Positions 55,184 through 64,000 of a stretch of DNA of 64,000 nt are shown piece after piece. The translations under genes and the position numbers were made by a program. Below the pieces are notes generated by a model. It had not been told where the DNA came from. It searched no databases and was given only the letters and a program-made list of their open reading frames with translations. Location of the stretch: positions 2,665,285-2,729,284 of the forward strand of contig OY725488.1 of assembly GCA_963281255.1 (NCBI GenBank). The letters are read 5' to 3'. The number at the start of each line of letters is the position of its first letter. Position 1 is the stretch's first letter. The stretch comes from Aphrocallistes beatrix. Its lineage: Eukaryota > Porifera > Hexactinellida > Sceptrulophora > Aphrocallistidae.

Positions 55184-56275
55184 AATTTCCCCGAATTTGA
55201 ACTACAAAAGTACATCAAATTTCACACAACACTCGAAACCCCTCCTAAGTTTATTAACGAAGATTTTGTAACGATATATAGAGATGACGCGCTATCATAT
55301 TCAATCAAGTCGGTGGGTAAATCTATTTAGGGAAAGTTGAGCCTGTGTCGAAGATGCTCCTCGTCCTGGGGCGATAAAATCGGAGACAAACCAGGATAAA
55401 TTGGCCTAAGTCAATATATTTGTATAGTCATTCCCCCATTCTTCTATTAAAGAAGTAGCCAACCATGTCAACATTTCAATGGGAAGTGCACACACGATTT
55501 TGACTACGGATTATGAAGTGAGGAAGGTCCAAGTGCGATGGCACTGCACTGTTTAACTTTGCCGTAAATGGCCGCTAGAATCCAAATGGTTATAAAATGC
55601 CTTGTAATTTATGAGCAAGGCTTCCCAAGACGTTTATTAGAAATTGTATATACAACTTAAACCTCGAATTAGAATTCAGCATGGCAAGGTATGGCTTAAG
55701 AAAGAGAAGTATCCCCTGCTGTTGATGTGTCCGACTTCCGTGCTCCGATGGTGGTATACTGGATATTTTTCGTTGGGTTTGGTCCAGTAGTTAAGATCTC
55801 CGTTCCCAAATGGCAGATTTTTGCTGGAAAATTTTACACTGATGTGGTGTTGCCTGAGGTTGAATAATTTCATCCTAATCATCATCCAAAGACTGGTACT
55901 CGTGGTATTAAAATTCTGCACTATAATGCCAGACCGCATAAAACCCTGACTGTAAGGCAAAAACTTAAAGGTATGGACATAGAAGAGATCCTATATTCTC
56001 CTTACTCACCAGATATTGCTCCATTTGACTTCTGGCTCTTTCGAAAACTAGAGGGTACCCTATCCGGAGCGAATTTGAAGATCGGGTGAGCCTTGGTGGG
56101 TAATTTTCCTTCGACTCGAAGATGTTGCTAAAGATGAATTCAGGAAGACTAAATTCATTTGTAGAGTGTAAAAGTGACTACTTTGAGCTTTCTTTGGTTA
56201 AAATGATTCACTTTAAACAATTATTTGTAGTACTAGTGTGGTATGATTAGTATTTATTGAATGCCCTGTATATTA
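55184..56275 (+). pseudogene. Mariner (DD34D) transposase relic
   Basis: Fragments of a mariner transposase in three frames: ELQKYIKFHTTL at the N-terminus, the linker (about 55330), TGTRGIKILHYNARPHK where the catalytic Asp of HDNARPH is Tyr, and YSPYSPDIAPFDFWLF (third D) with 34 residues between. The right terminus 'tattgaatgccctg' (about 56262-56275) is mariner-like and abuts TA; the left end is missing. It is a different lineage from 30822-32157. Confidence 0.8.
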
Positions 56276-56364
56276 AAATGATTACTAATTTTAAAGAAGC
56301 CATTAATGCAAGCCAATCCAATTTCACTACTAGTATGACCCCACTGATCATCTCAACTTGAGGA

Positions 56365-56445
56365 ACTGGTCTAGTGGTATACGTTGTACAGTCAGAGTAT
56401 AGTAAAACCCTTTTCTGGGAGTTTCAATCCTTCCAATAATTGACC
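56365..56445 (+). ncRNA. tRNA-like (possible tRNA pseudogene or SINE head)
   Basis: 'actggtctagtggtata' looks like a tRNA A box with D-loop, and 'gggagtttcaatcc' about 45 bases later like a B box with T-loop. The acceptor and anticodon stems do not pair well, so it is not a functional tRNA. It may be a tRNA-derived SINE head; no SINE tail was identified. Confidence 0.3.
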
Positions 56446-56734
56446 TGGTATCATTAAATGGAGATTATAGCTTTTTACAGACAGAGATACTCGTATGAGT
56501 ATGCAAGCGACAGATTGAATCTCTTAAATTATTGGAGTTCATGGTGGTTACACATGAAATGAAAATGTTCTTATTAAGAAAGCATTGTCTTACTATATTA
56601 CTGGTAGATGTTGTACCTCCATCTAGTTAGCTAATCGAGCCTCAAACCAGTCTTTTCTTAAAAAAGGTTTCGAGCAAATTTCAATGAATCCTGGATTACC
56701 TTAGAGGTAGGTGCCCATTTAAACTCTTACTTGC
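56446..56734. other. No gene seen
   Basis: No coding signal or repeat noted. Confidence 0.35.
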
Positions 56735-56945
56735 TAACTATCCCGTTTTTGGCGGGACATGCCGCTTTTTTCATTCTTATATTGAACTATTTTTCTCGAG
56801 TGTCCCGCTTTTACATGAAATTTCCCCATTATGTCCCGCTTTTTTTACTCGTGTGTAATATTTTCTATTGCGTCCCGCCATGTCCCACGAAATTCAACGC
56901 TGTGTTCCTTTTTATCATGGCTCAGGTTGGCATGTATGTAAACGT
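56735..56945 (+). repeat. Family X inverted pair, left copy
   Basis: Rich in 'gtcccgct' blocks; its inverted partner is 61257-61440 (blocks 'ttacatgaaatttcccc' and inverse, 'catgccaacctgag' and inverse). The two flank the hAT relic and may be its long terminal repeats. Confidence 0.65.
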
Positions 56946-57824
56946 CCCTGATCGAATGTGATCAATTAGAAGCATATACCAGCGAAATACACAAGTATTT
57001 GTGTGTAGAGGTGATACGGGGAATATATCAATTTCAGAGATCGGCTCGTGAATCAAACCGAATCGTTGTTATGAAGAAAGTAGTATATAGTCTTCTAATT
57101 CGATAAAGACGAATATTTATCTGGCTGATGATATTTTTCGATTCATTGGGAAACCTGGCTTGACGAGTTCAAGAACATAACTCAGAAAAACTAGTCGTAC
57201 ACAACCGACAATGAGCACCACCTACGCTCTCAAAATACCTGTCATATTTCCATCAAACATGGTTCGTAGAATTTTCACATTGATAAGTCCTTGGGGAAGC
57301 AGAATCCCCTCTTGTTCGATTGTAGCTACTTCAAATTAATTCCTTTAGGGACTTGATGCTCTCTTCATTTCCCTTTGGGGTAACATTACGACTGGTCGAA
57401 CTCAGAATGAAGAATTGGGAGTATCATTTGACTAGAGAGTATTATCAGTAGAGTCAATTACTGAAATTATCTTGAATGCAAATAAGATATAATTCTTATT
57501 ATTGAAATGCGGAATGCCTTCAAATTGACTATACATTTTATAAGATCCAGATCCATCCAACCCATCAGAAATCTTGACTGTTATTGAATATTTAGAATCT
57601 GTAATCTTGCGGAATACTTTCAAGTAGTTTAATTGTAGTTTGTTAAGATCGTTTAATATGAAACTCCGATCTTAACAGTCTCCGCATTTTGTACATCAAA
57701 GATTTCTGAAGACAATATGATGTTTGAACTATATTCTGCTATTTTATTGTAGGAGGGAAATATAATGTTTTCTGCCTTGCATAATTTCCGCAAATTAGTA
57801 TACCCCTTTTCAATCTAAGAAAGT
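56946..57824. other. No gene seen
   Basis: AT-rich interval inside the X pair with no recognised coding sequence; short minus frames near 57432-57623 have no similarity I can name. Confidence 0.35.
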
Positions 57825-58320
57825 TTAAAAGAAAAACTGATTTATCAAAAGGCATGTAGTTGGTTGTACAAGCGAACGTGCTTTAGCAATTAGCTCTCTA
57901 CAATAATTATGTGCTTTCTTGTCTCCGAGTTCACTTGTAATAATTTGTAAGGTATGTACTGAGATTGTTTTGGCATCAACATTCTCGTTCTCTACAACGG
58001 AAGCTATCAATTCCAAAATTAGCTTCAATCTGTTTTTGTGTTCCTTATTAGTCAATTGGGATAGCGGTTTTCTTGCTTTTTGAGAAAGTTCGGCTTCAAA
58101 AATAAACTTTTCTCCACTCATTGGTTTTAGGTGCGAAAATATCAAAAGAATGAAAAATCATATCCCCCCAAGTGATAAGATCGCTTCGTTTCCTATAAGC
58201 TTCACGATCTTGCTTTATTCGACCCAAACTACGACAAATAGAATTTATTTCCTCCTTTAGGATTCGAAATGTAGCCATAAAAGCAGGGGCGGCGCCAGTT
58301 GTTTTCATCAAGGGTCGCAT
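57825..58320 (-). pseudogene. Unidentified coding remnant
   Basis: Two overlapping minus frames (58320-58096 and 58145-57825) have coding-like composition: ILKEEINSICRSLGRIKQD, then KPLSQLTNKEHKNRLKLIL and LGDKKAHNYCRELI. Helical and charged. Similar 'KPLSxLTxKxxxxR' segments occur in transposon-associated proteins, but I cannot name the family. It could belong to the neighbouring hAT element or to a separate one. Confidence 0.35.
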
Positions 58321-58984
58321 AGGGGTGGCAGATCATCTGGCAGGGGTCGCAGAATCAAGGAAGGGAACTCAAAAATGTTTCATTTTTTAGATTGTATCCA
58401 TTTATTTTAGTTATGTAACTTGAAGTTAATAGAGATAAGTGCTCAATATATAAATATATATATCCTTACTATTAAAACTCGATTAATGTGTAAATCATCA
58501 AATCAAGATCTCTTGGTTCCTAACAAACAAAAAATACTTCCAAACCCCTCATTTTTAGTGCAGCTCCTACTTGTAATGATGATGCCTTATGTCTTGATCG
58601 GCGTGCGACGTCTTCCATCCGTCTGCTCGCTCCTGGAATTCTATTGAACCAAATTGCACCTGATTTGGACCATATATTCCTTTTAGTATGGTGGAGATTT
58701 GAACCTAGGTCCAAATTATGAATGTATTAGCCAATTGGAATCCGGAGATCTAACCCTACAATTGACTTTCATTTTATTGATTAATACGTATGGATTATAC
58801 ATAACTCAATAAACATATACAAAAATCACTTTCTAGCCAAATATAAGAATTATTCGTATTTTTACACCTTGCCTCAAAATGTGACAAATGTGGTGATCAA
58901 TAAAATTTCAGGGGTTTAGTCTAACAGCATAATTTATTATAATTCGTCAAATGGAATAGACCTAATTCAATACACATAAACAGG
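58321..58984. other. No gene; solitary family D terminus and tRNA-like patch
   Basis: A CCTTACTATTAAAACTCG terminus lies at about 58463-58488 with no body. 'ggagatttgaacctagg' (58690-58706) is an inverted B-box-like sequence without a matching tRNA fold. Confidence 0.45.
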
Positions 58985-60471
58985 TTAGAACCATTCTCGA
59001 CTTTTGTATAATTTCGTTGATTCTACCTCATTATATGCCTTCACAATATCTACATATCTTCCTTGAAGTTTGATGCTAAGACCTTTTGTATATCCCAGTA
59101 TATCCTTTGTTATCAAAAGGGTTGCGATGAAAGGGAAAGATTGAGGAAAATGATTCAGCATCGGCTCTTTATTCATGGTTGAACTCCATGGAATTTTTAA
59201 TTTCCTCGATATACCTCAAACTGATAGCAAGTTGCTCATCATTAGCTGAATTAGTAGCTTCATCTGCCATGATTGAAAATTGATTAGCAGTACGAACATG
59301 CTCGAGAATGGTATTGCGAATAATGTTACCGCAAACTTCAATAAACTGGTTCTGTATTGTTTTATTCGTGTATAGGGCATTCCGGTTAGCAGATTGGAGA
59401 TATTCAGCAAGGACGTAATCACTACTTTTGACTGCATATTGGAAGAGGACAAAAAAGTTTCCATGATTAGCGTGTGTCATATCTTCCATACATTTCCAGT
59501 CATCTCGATGTCCGCGAAAAGCGTTTCCCGCCTACCATACAAGATCACCCCATTGGCAATTGACTTTAGCATCTTCCTATTTTCTTCAATACGCAGTGCT
59601 AAAATAGATTATTACTGCTGATCAACAGGTGACTGCTACCTTTCCATCATACCAATAAAATTTACAGTTTTTTCGGTTGCTTTCTGATGATATTTGACTG
59701 CAGAACAATTTCCAATCCCTACAAAGTGTTCACGGGGTTTGTCACTTGCTTTCTTCAGATTTGTGAGTGACTTGGTTTCAAGAGTACATTATATTCGGTT
59801 GAATACAGAATAAGGAGATTGACCAAAAAGGAAACAGTATTTACAATAACCTCCTTCATCACTCTCAGAATATACCAGGCCGTTATACAATGACAACCTT
59901 CTGTATTTAATCAAGCAATGGAGATTTCTAAAAATACTGATGGGAAGGGATAGGAGGAGGATGGATCGAAATGAAATTTGAGTAGATAGTATTTCTCATG
60001 ATCAGATAGTGTTCTTTCTAACTTTAGCTTAACAACTCAAAATCCCAAAATACCCAGAGCTAACAGTTAGTTGAATCTCGAGTATCTCACTTGTATGGAG
60101 ATTTTTAAGTTAGCAAGATTCTGTTATCGACCAGAATTCTTGATATGAGGGCAAGAACCATTTCATTTACCCTTCAATAAAAAAGTGCAGATCGCCAACA
60201 TATCAGTAAATGCATCAAATTACAGAAAGCTAATAAATTAAAATATTTGTTTAGTTTGGAAACCTGTATGACTCTTTGCTTCTCTACTCAGTTGATCTTC
60301 TAGTCCCTGACTCATAAGCTCTTCGCCTATTTGACTAACAAGCTCTATTTGCTGTTCCTGATCGATTGGTCATTGTTCATGTTTCCCCGAAGTATCCATT
60401 CGAACTCTTTTTGCTGAACCACTAAAAAAGTCGGTTATTCGAGCTGTATTTCGAGAATAACGTGAAGTCAT
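58985..60471 (-). pseudogene. hAT transposase, ZMYM1/DUF4371-like
   Basis: Minus-strand pieces in order: start MTSRYSRNTARITDFF at 60471; a TTF-type zinc finger (GYCKYCFLFGQSPYS, then KPREHFVGIGNC, about 59850-59680); DUF4371 core with GNFFVLFQYAVKSSDY, TKTIQNQFIEVCG and FSIMADEATNSANDEQLA (the Asp in ADEAT is the first catalytic residue, 59489-59169); then LGYTKGLSIKLQGRYVDIV (59176-58985). The C-terminal catalytic and dimerisation parts are missing or unrecognisable. Stops near 60375 and 59785 and several frameshifts. Distinct from the ZBED-type hAT pieces at 1.8 and 22.2 kb. Confidence 0.8.
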
Positions 60472-61256
60472 GATATACTAGTACGTATGTAATGATAATT
60501 ATACAATATGGTTAAAGAATCTATATTTATATTTTTGGTTTAGCAGAATTATGTACAAAGTTTCTTATTCAACTGTTGTGTATATCACACTTGGGTAAAA
60601 TGAGATATACATATGTATATATCTAACAATTAGTACGGCTGCATACGTACCAGTATATAATTTGCCTGTAATAACAATACATTTTTTATTGAAGACATGA
60701 TTTGTTATTACGGGGCAGCGGAATAACGATTATGTATGAATATGTCCAACTAGCGTGATGCTAGGAATTAGACCAACGTATTTTTGAAGTTTGGAATTAG
60801 ACCAACACAGACTAGTTGTGACTTTTAAAAAGCGTTGGTTGTATTCCTACCTCGTCGTTCTTCTAATTTCGGGCGGCGTCGCGTTATTACATCTCTTTCC
60901 AAATATATCATCTAACTTCCGTATTTGTGGGTTTGAATGTGAAAATATTTAATGTGGTAACTTTTCAAGGGGGGGCAGTGCCCCCCCCCATAAATCCGCC
61001 ACTGACTAATATTGACATTCGTTACCCGGTTAAACGCCCTAAAGTAAAACAATATAGCCGAACCCTAAAATCGGTTAAACAACCCGAGTTATTTGTGGAC
61101 TATAGATATATGCTTAGATAATATATTGTAATACTTTGACAACAGGCTATAGAAGCTCAAAACAATTCTTACGATTCAGACAAGTAAACGCTGTTTAATA
61201 TAACGAACATTAGGGAGATTGATGCAGCGATTCCTCTAACTCTGTTCTGTCATAGA
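60472..61256. other. No gene seen
   Basis: 5' side of the hAT relic. A run of ten G bases followed by 'cagtgccccccccc' near 60970-60990 looks like the end of an element. No coding signal. Confidence 0.4.
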
Positions 61257-61440
61257 CATACATGCCAACCTGAGTCATGACTAAAGGAACAAAGTGTTGA
61301 ATTTCGCAGGACTTGGCGGAACACGATAGAAAAGTACCATACATAGAATACATCAAAGCGGGACATAATGGGGAAATTTCATGTAAAAGCGGGACCTGCT
61401 GCCTAAAACGGGACAGTTGGCAAGTATGCATAGATGATTT
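61257..61440 (-). repeat. Family X inverted pair, right copy
   Basis: Inverted partner of 56735-56945, ending 'gacagttggcaagtatg'. Confidence 0.65.
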
Positions 61441-61787
61441 GGAATCTCTCATTCTCTTTGCAAACAAGGTTCTGACAAACACAAATAATTTCACAAATCT
61501 TTTAGAGTTACACATCTTTCAGCCACAGTGTAGTTCATTTAAGTACCCCTTGATAGTAATTGCTGAGAGATCCTTGAATATTATGTGGTGGAAGTGTAGA
61601 ATTCTTATACTGCAGAAAATTGAAAAAGTCTAATTCAAAAAAGAGTAACGTGAAGCTTCTTCCGAGTTTGATTAAGTTTGGCTAATGTTGGATGCTTCCG
61701 ATGTAATCCCTGTTCAACAGGAATTACTCTTCACAAAGTGCAGTTTTCTCGGAACAGCTGAAATTTTTTGAAGCGCAAAGGACATAT
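61441..61787. other. No gene seen
   Basis: No coding signal or repeat structure noticed. Confidence 0.35.
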
Positions 61788-62359
61788 ACTTACTATTAAA
61801 ACTCGATTAATGTATATATATACGTATACCTGTAACGTATTGATTGAATAAACTGCAAAGCACAGAAAGCTGATATTGGGCATGTGGGAGGCTTTTGGCT
61901 ATGACTCCACTAATTACTGAGCTCAGACGAAAATGTCGACTCATCATTGAATTATGACGTCATTGTCACTTTTTTTATAATTAGAAATTTCAGTTTTCGA
62001 CCATAACTGAGCCATTTTAAGTGATAGAAGGCTGAAATTTTAATAGAATGTGTATATTAATATATCTCACATATGATACAACTATAATAAAAAATGATGA
62101 CTCATCACTCTGTTATGACGTCATCATTACCCATCAAATTTAAAAAAATTGACAAATCTTGTGATTTTTCGTGCGATATCGAATGTAACAGTAGGACTGA
62201 CGTTTTTAGAGATGTTTTCTCTCTAAAAATTAATCAATGTGACCCCATGCGCCGAAGATCGCCTCTGGCGATCTTCGGCGCATGAGGTCCTATGGTAGCA
62301 TTATGGTAGCATTATTTGCTGCGCCAGCCGCGCATCGAAAGCGAGCGAAACGCGCTTAT
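61788..62359 (+). repeat. Family D repeat with modified tail
   Basis: Complete body with two TGACGTCA and one TGACTCA. The usual tail is replaced in part by a perfect hairpin (62241-62289) before a degraded 'gcgagcgaaacgcgctt' end. Confidence 0.85.
62241..62289. repeat. Strong GC-rich hairpin in family D tail
   Basis: Arms of 23 bases with one mismatch (GCGCCGAAGATCGCC and its inverse) around TCT. It probably arose by inverted duplication of the 'ccaggcgcccgaagg' part of the tail. Confidence 0.85.
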
Positions 62360-62639
62360 TATAAATAGAAATACCATTGAATCATTAGCAGCTGCAGATG
62401 TAGGTCTCGTAGACATTTCTGTTGTAATTAACTTAGCAAGATCTATTTGTTAATTTAGAAATGTTCTCTTATTTGGCATATCGGCCATGAATCATATCCA
62501 TATCAAATGATATTAAATTTATGCTATATTTTCAGATAAGATAATGATCAAAATAAGTTAGATTCTAATCTCTATTGATGAAATATCATATTTGTTGAGA
62601 CTTATAGAATGGGAGTACCGACTTTTTTTTCGTTTGTGG
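62360..62639. other. No gene seen
   Basis: AT-rich; nothing recognised. Confidence 0.35.
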
Positions 62640-63190
62640 AAGCAGATGGTGCAAGTTGTGTGATGCATACTTTATTGAAGAAAAGAAATTCTTAGCTAGA
62701 TTCTCCCTCCAGGCGGGTGTCTTTTCTAACCTGCGTCTATCCTATGCTACATCATATCCTATGATGATTCAATTATTCTCATTGCTCTCCAATGGATATT
62801 TTTCAGCTTCGCAGAGTTACTTTGAACCAATGATATATGCCACACCAGACAGGGCATACTCGATAATGGGACGAATGATAGTCGTGTAGAACAAGAGTAA
62901 GTCCCGGCATTCAAGCCCAGCCCTGCGCAGCTGCTTCAGATGATAGATGCGTTTAGAGGCCTTCGTGAATATAAAATCAGTGTTCTCCGTCTAGGTTAGC
63001 TATTTGTAAAAATCACACCGAGCAGTTTTATACTAGTGACACACTCAATTTCAGTCCCTTGGAGGCAGTGGGGAGAATGTTCATTGGTTGTTTAGAAAAA
63101 GAAATCACCATGTATTTCGTTTTTTGATGTTGGGATCATTTTGTTGGCAGAGGACCAAGAAATGGCAATGTCCAGAAAAGGCTGCATTGG
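62640..63190 (-). pseudogene. Non-LTR retrotransposon RT C-terminal fragment
   Basis: Minus-strand frames give ISWSSANKMI, KTKYMVISFSKQ, TSIKLLGVIF, then FIFTKASKRIYHLKQLRRAG and LLLFYTTIIRPIIEYA. This order (W-x-x-x-N-x-x-K, KTK, LGV, ASKRLYxLRxLKRAG, FYxSxIRPxxEYA) is the thumb end of CR1/RTE-like reverse transcriptases. It is broken by frameshifts and stops. It is a third LINE fragment, not an extension of the other two. Confidence 0.75.
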
Positions 63191-64000
63191 GGTTAAAAAA
63201 AAAAAATTAATATCATACAGATTAGAAGAGATACTATAATAATACAAGTAAATCATTTACACCTAGATGTTATCTCTACAACGGTTCCAGGAAATCTTGT
63301 TTTGTGTGTATTTCAAACATATTTTTGTATTATTTTTCCTGGACTAAATCCGTAGCCTGTAATAGATCTTTATCTGGGCAATAAAGAACAACCTTAGAGC
63401 CTTACTAGCCTTGTCCAAAATATCTACAATTCAGAAAACGCACAGCGATTTATGTATTAAATTGCTTTAGGGAATATTATCTGAGGTTGTTTGTGTATTC
63501 CATGATATAGTTTATATTGCAGATTACGACAAGGGCGTAGGAAGCAATTTATGATGTCTAAAGCAATAGTGGTAATTGTATATTCTTATGTGCTTATTTC
63601 TAACAGGATAGATCGAAAAAAAATTGCAATTAATAAAGGGGTTCTGCTATAATGTAAACCAAAGCTATTAAGAAAGGGGCTCTGTTATACATGGATTATG
63701 ATAAATTCTATAGATCAGAAACTTGAAATTTTCCAAATACTGACAGCCAATGCTCTGATCCACGAATTAATTCATTTGCAATGTCAATTCATTTGAGGTT
63801 ATCTGTTCTTTTGAATGAATATGCATCAACATCAAATGATTCAATCGACTTTATCCCATTGTAGATCTTAAATATGATCTGATTAGTCGAAGCCTGCTGA
63901 ATGAACTCACAAACAAAATTTATGGCTGGCATTACTAAAATTAGTTTGACAACAGTACAAACTTCTGACAATAAATCTCTTCGAACCTCACTCAAATCTC
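63191..64000. other. No gene seen
   Basis: AT-rich sequence to the window edge; the 68-codon minus frame at 63789-63995 has no recognisable similarity. Confidence 0.35.

Noticed and set aside
58690-58735. tRNA gene on the minus strand near 58.7 kb
   Set aside because: A B-box-like GGTTCAAATC is present but the stems do not pair and no A box is placed correctly.

Overview
This window is eukaryotic, AT-rich, repeat-dense DNA, best read as intergenic heterochromatin-like sequence of an invertebrate animal. I found no convincing host gene, rRNA, intact tRNA or prokaryotic feature. The mix of elements (Ty3/Gypsy, Ginger1, Harbinger-like, two hAT lineages, DD34D and DD41D mariner-type, Tc1, Helitron with an OTU domain, three non-LTR retrotransposon fragments) is typical of early-branching or aquatic metazoans such as cnidarians or sponges. 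That placement is an inference and the species cannot be read from the window.

Layout. 1-9.16 kb: four copies, in both orientations, of a long non-coding repeat (family A). They are broken by a 5'-truncated hAT fragment, a piggyBac-type MITE and a 2.1-kb element with an 8-bp target duplication. 9.17-15.54 kb: a Harbinger-like element carrying only a Myb/SANT-like gene, split by the one apparently intact element of the window, a Ty3/Gypsy retrotransposon with identical 205-bp LTRs and an uninterrupted 1333-codon Gag-Pol frame. 15.5-19.7 kb: palindromic elements and a dead Tc1. 19.7-24.8 kb: another family A copy interrupted by a 3.88-kb Ginger1 element, which itself holds a hAT BED-finger exon and a 1.07-kb hairpin element with a perfect 7-bp target duplication. 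25-37 kb: a dense cluster of a ~0.55-kb dispersed repeat (family D), much of it in inverted pairs, interrupted by a DD41D element, a DD34D mariner, a 771-bp palindromic MITE, a 2.2-kb foldback and a 3-kb long-TIR element. 38-44 kb: two LINE fragments and several palindromic MITEs. 44-49.6 kb: a foldback element, a 38-bp minisatellite and a near-perfect 118-bp hairpin. 49.9-52.3 kb: a decayed Helitron (OTU, helicase and Helitron_like_N pieces). 52.6-64 kb: MITEs, a mariner relic, a DUF4371-type hAT relic and a third LINE relic.

The parts do not form a pathway; they record successive insertions. Because young elements sit inside older ones, relative ages can be read directly (for example Gypsy inside Harbinger inside a palindromic element, and hairpin inside Ginger1 inside family A). 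The most distinctive feature is family D: about 16 body copies, a microsatellite near one end, GC-rich terminal hairpins, and paired CRE (TGACGTCA) and AP-1 (TGACTCA) motifs kept in most copies. At one site where an empty allele can be inferred it inserted without target duplication, which suggests a non-autonomous Helitron-like element.
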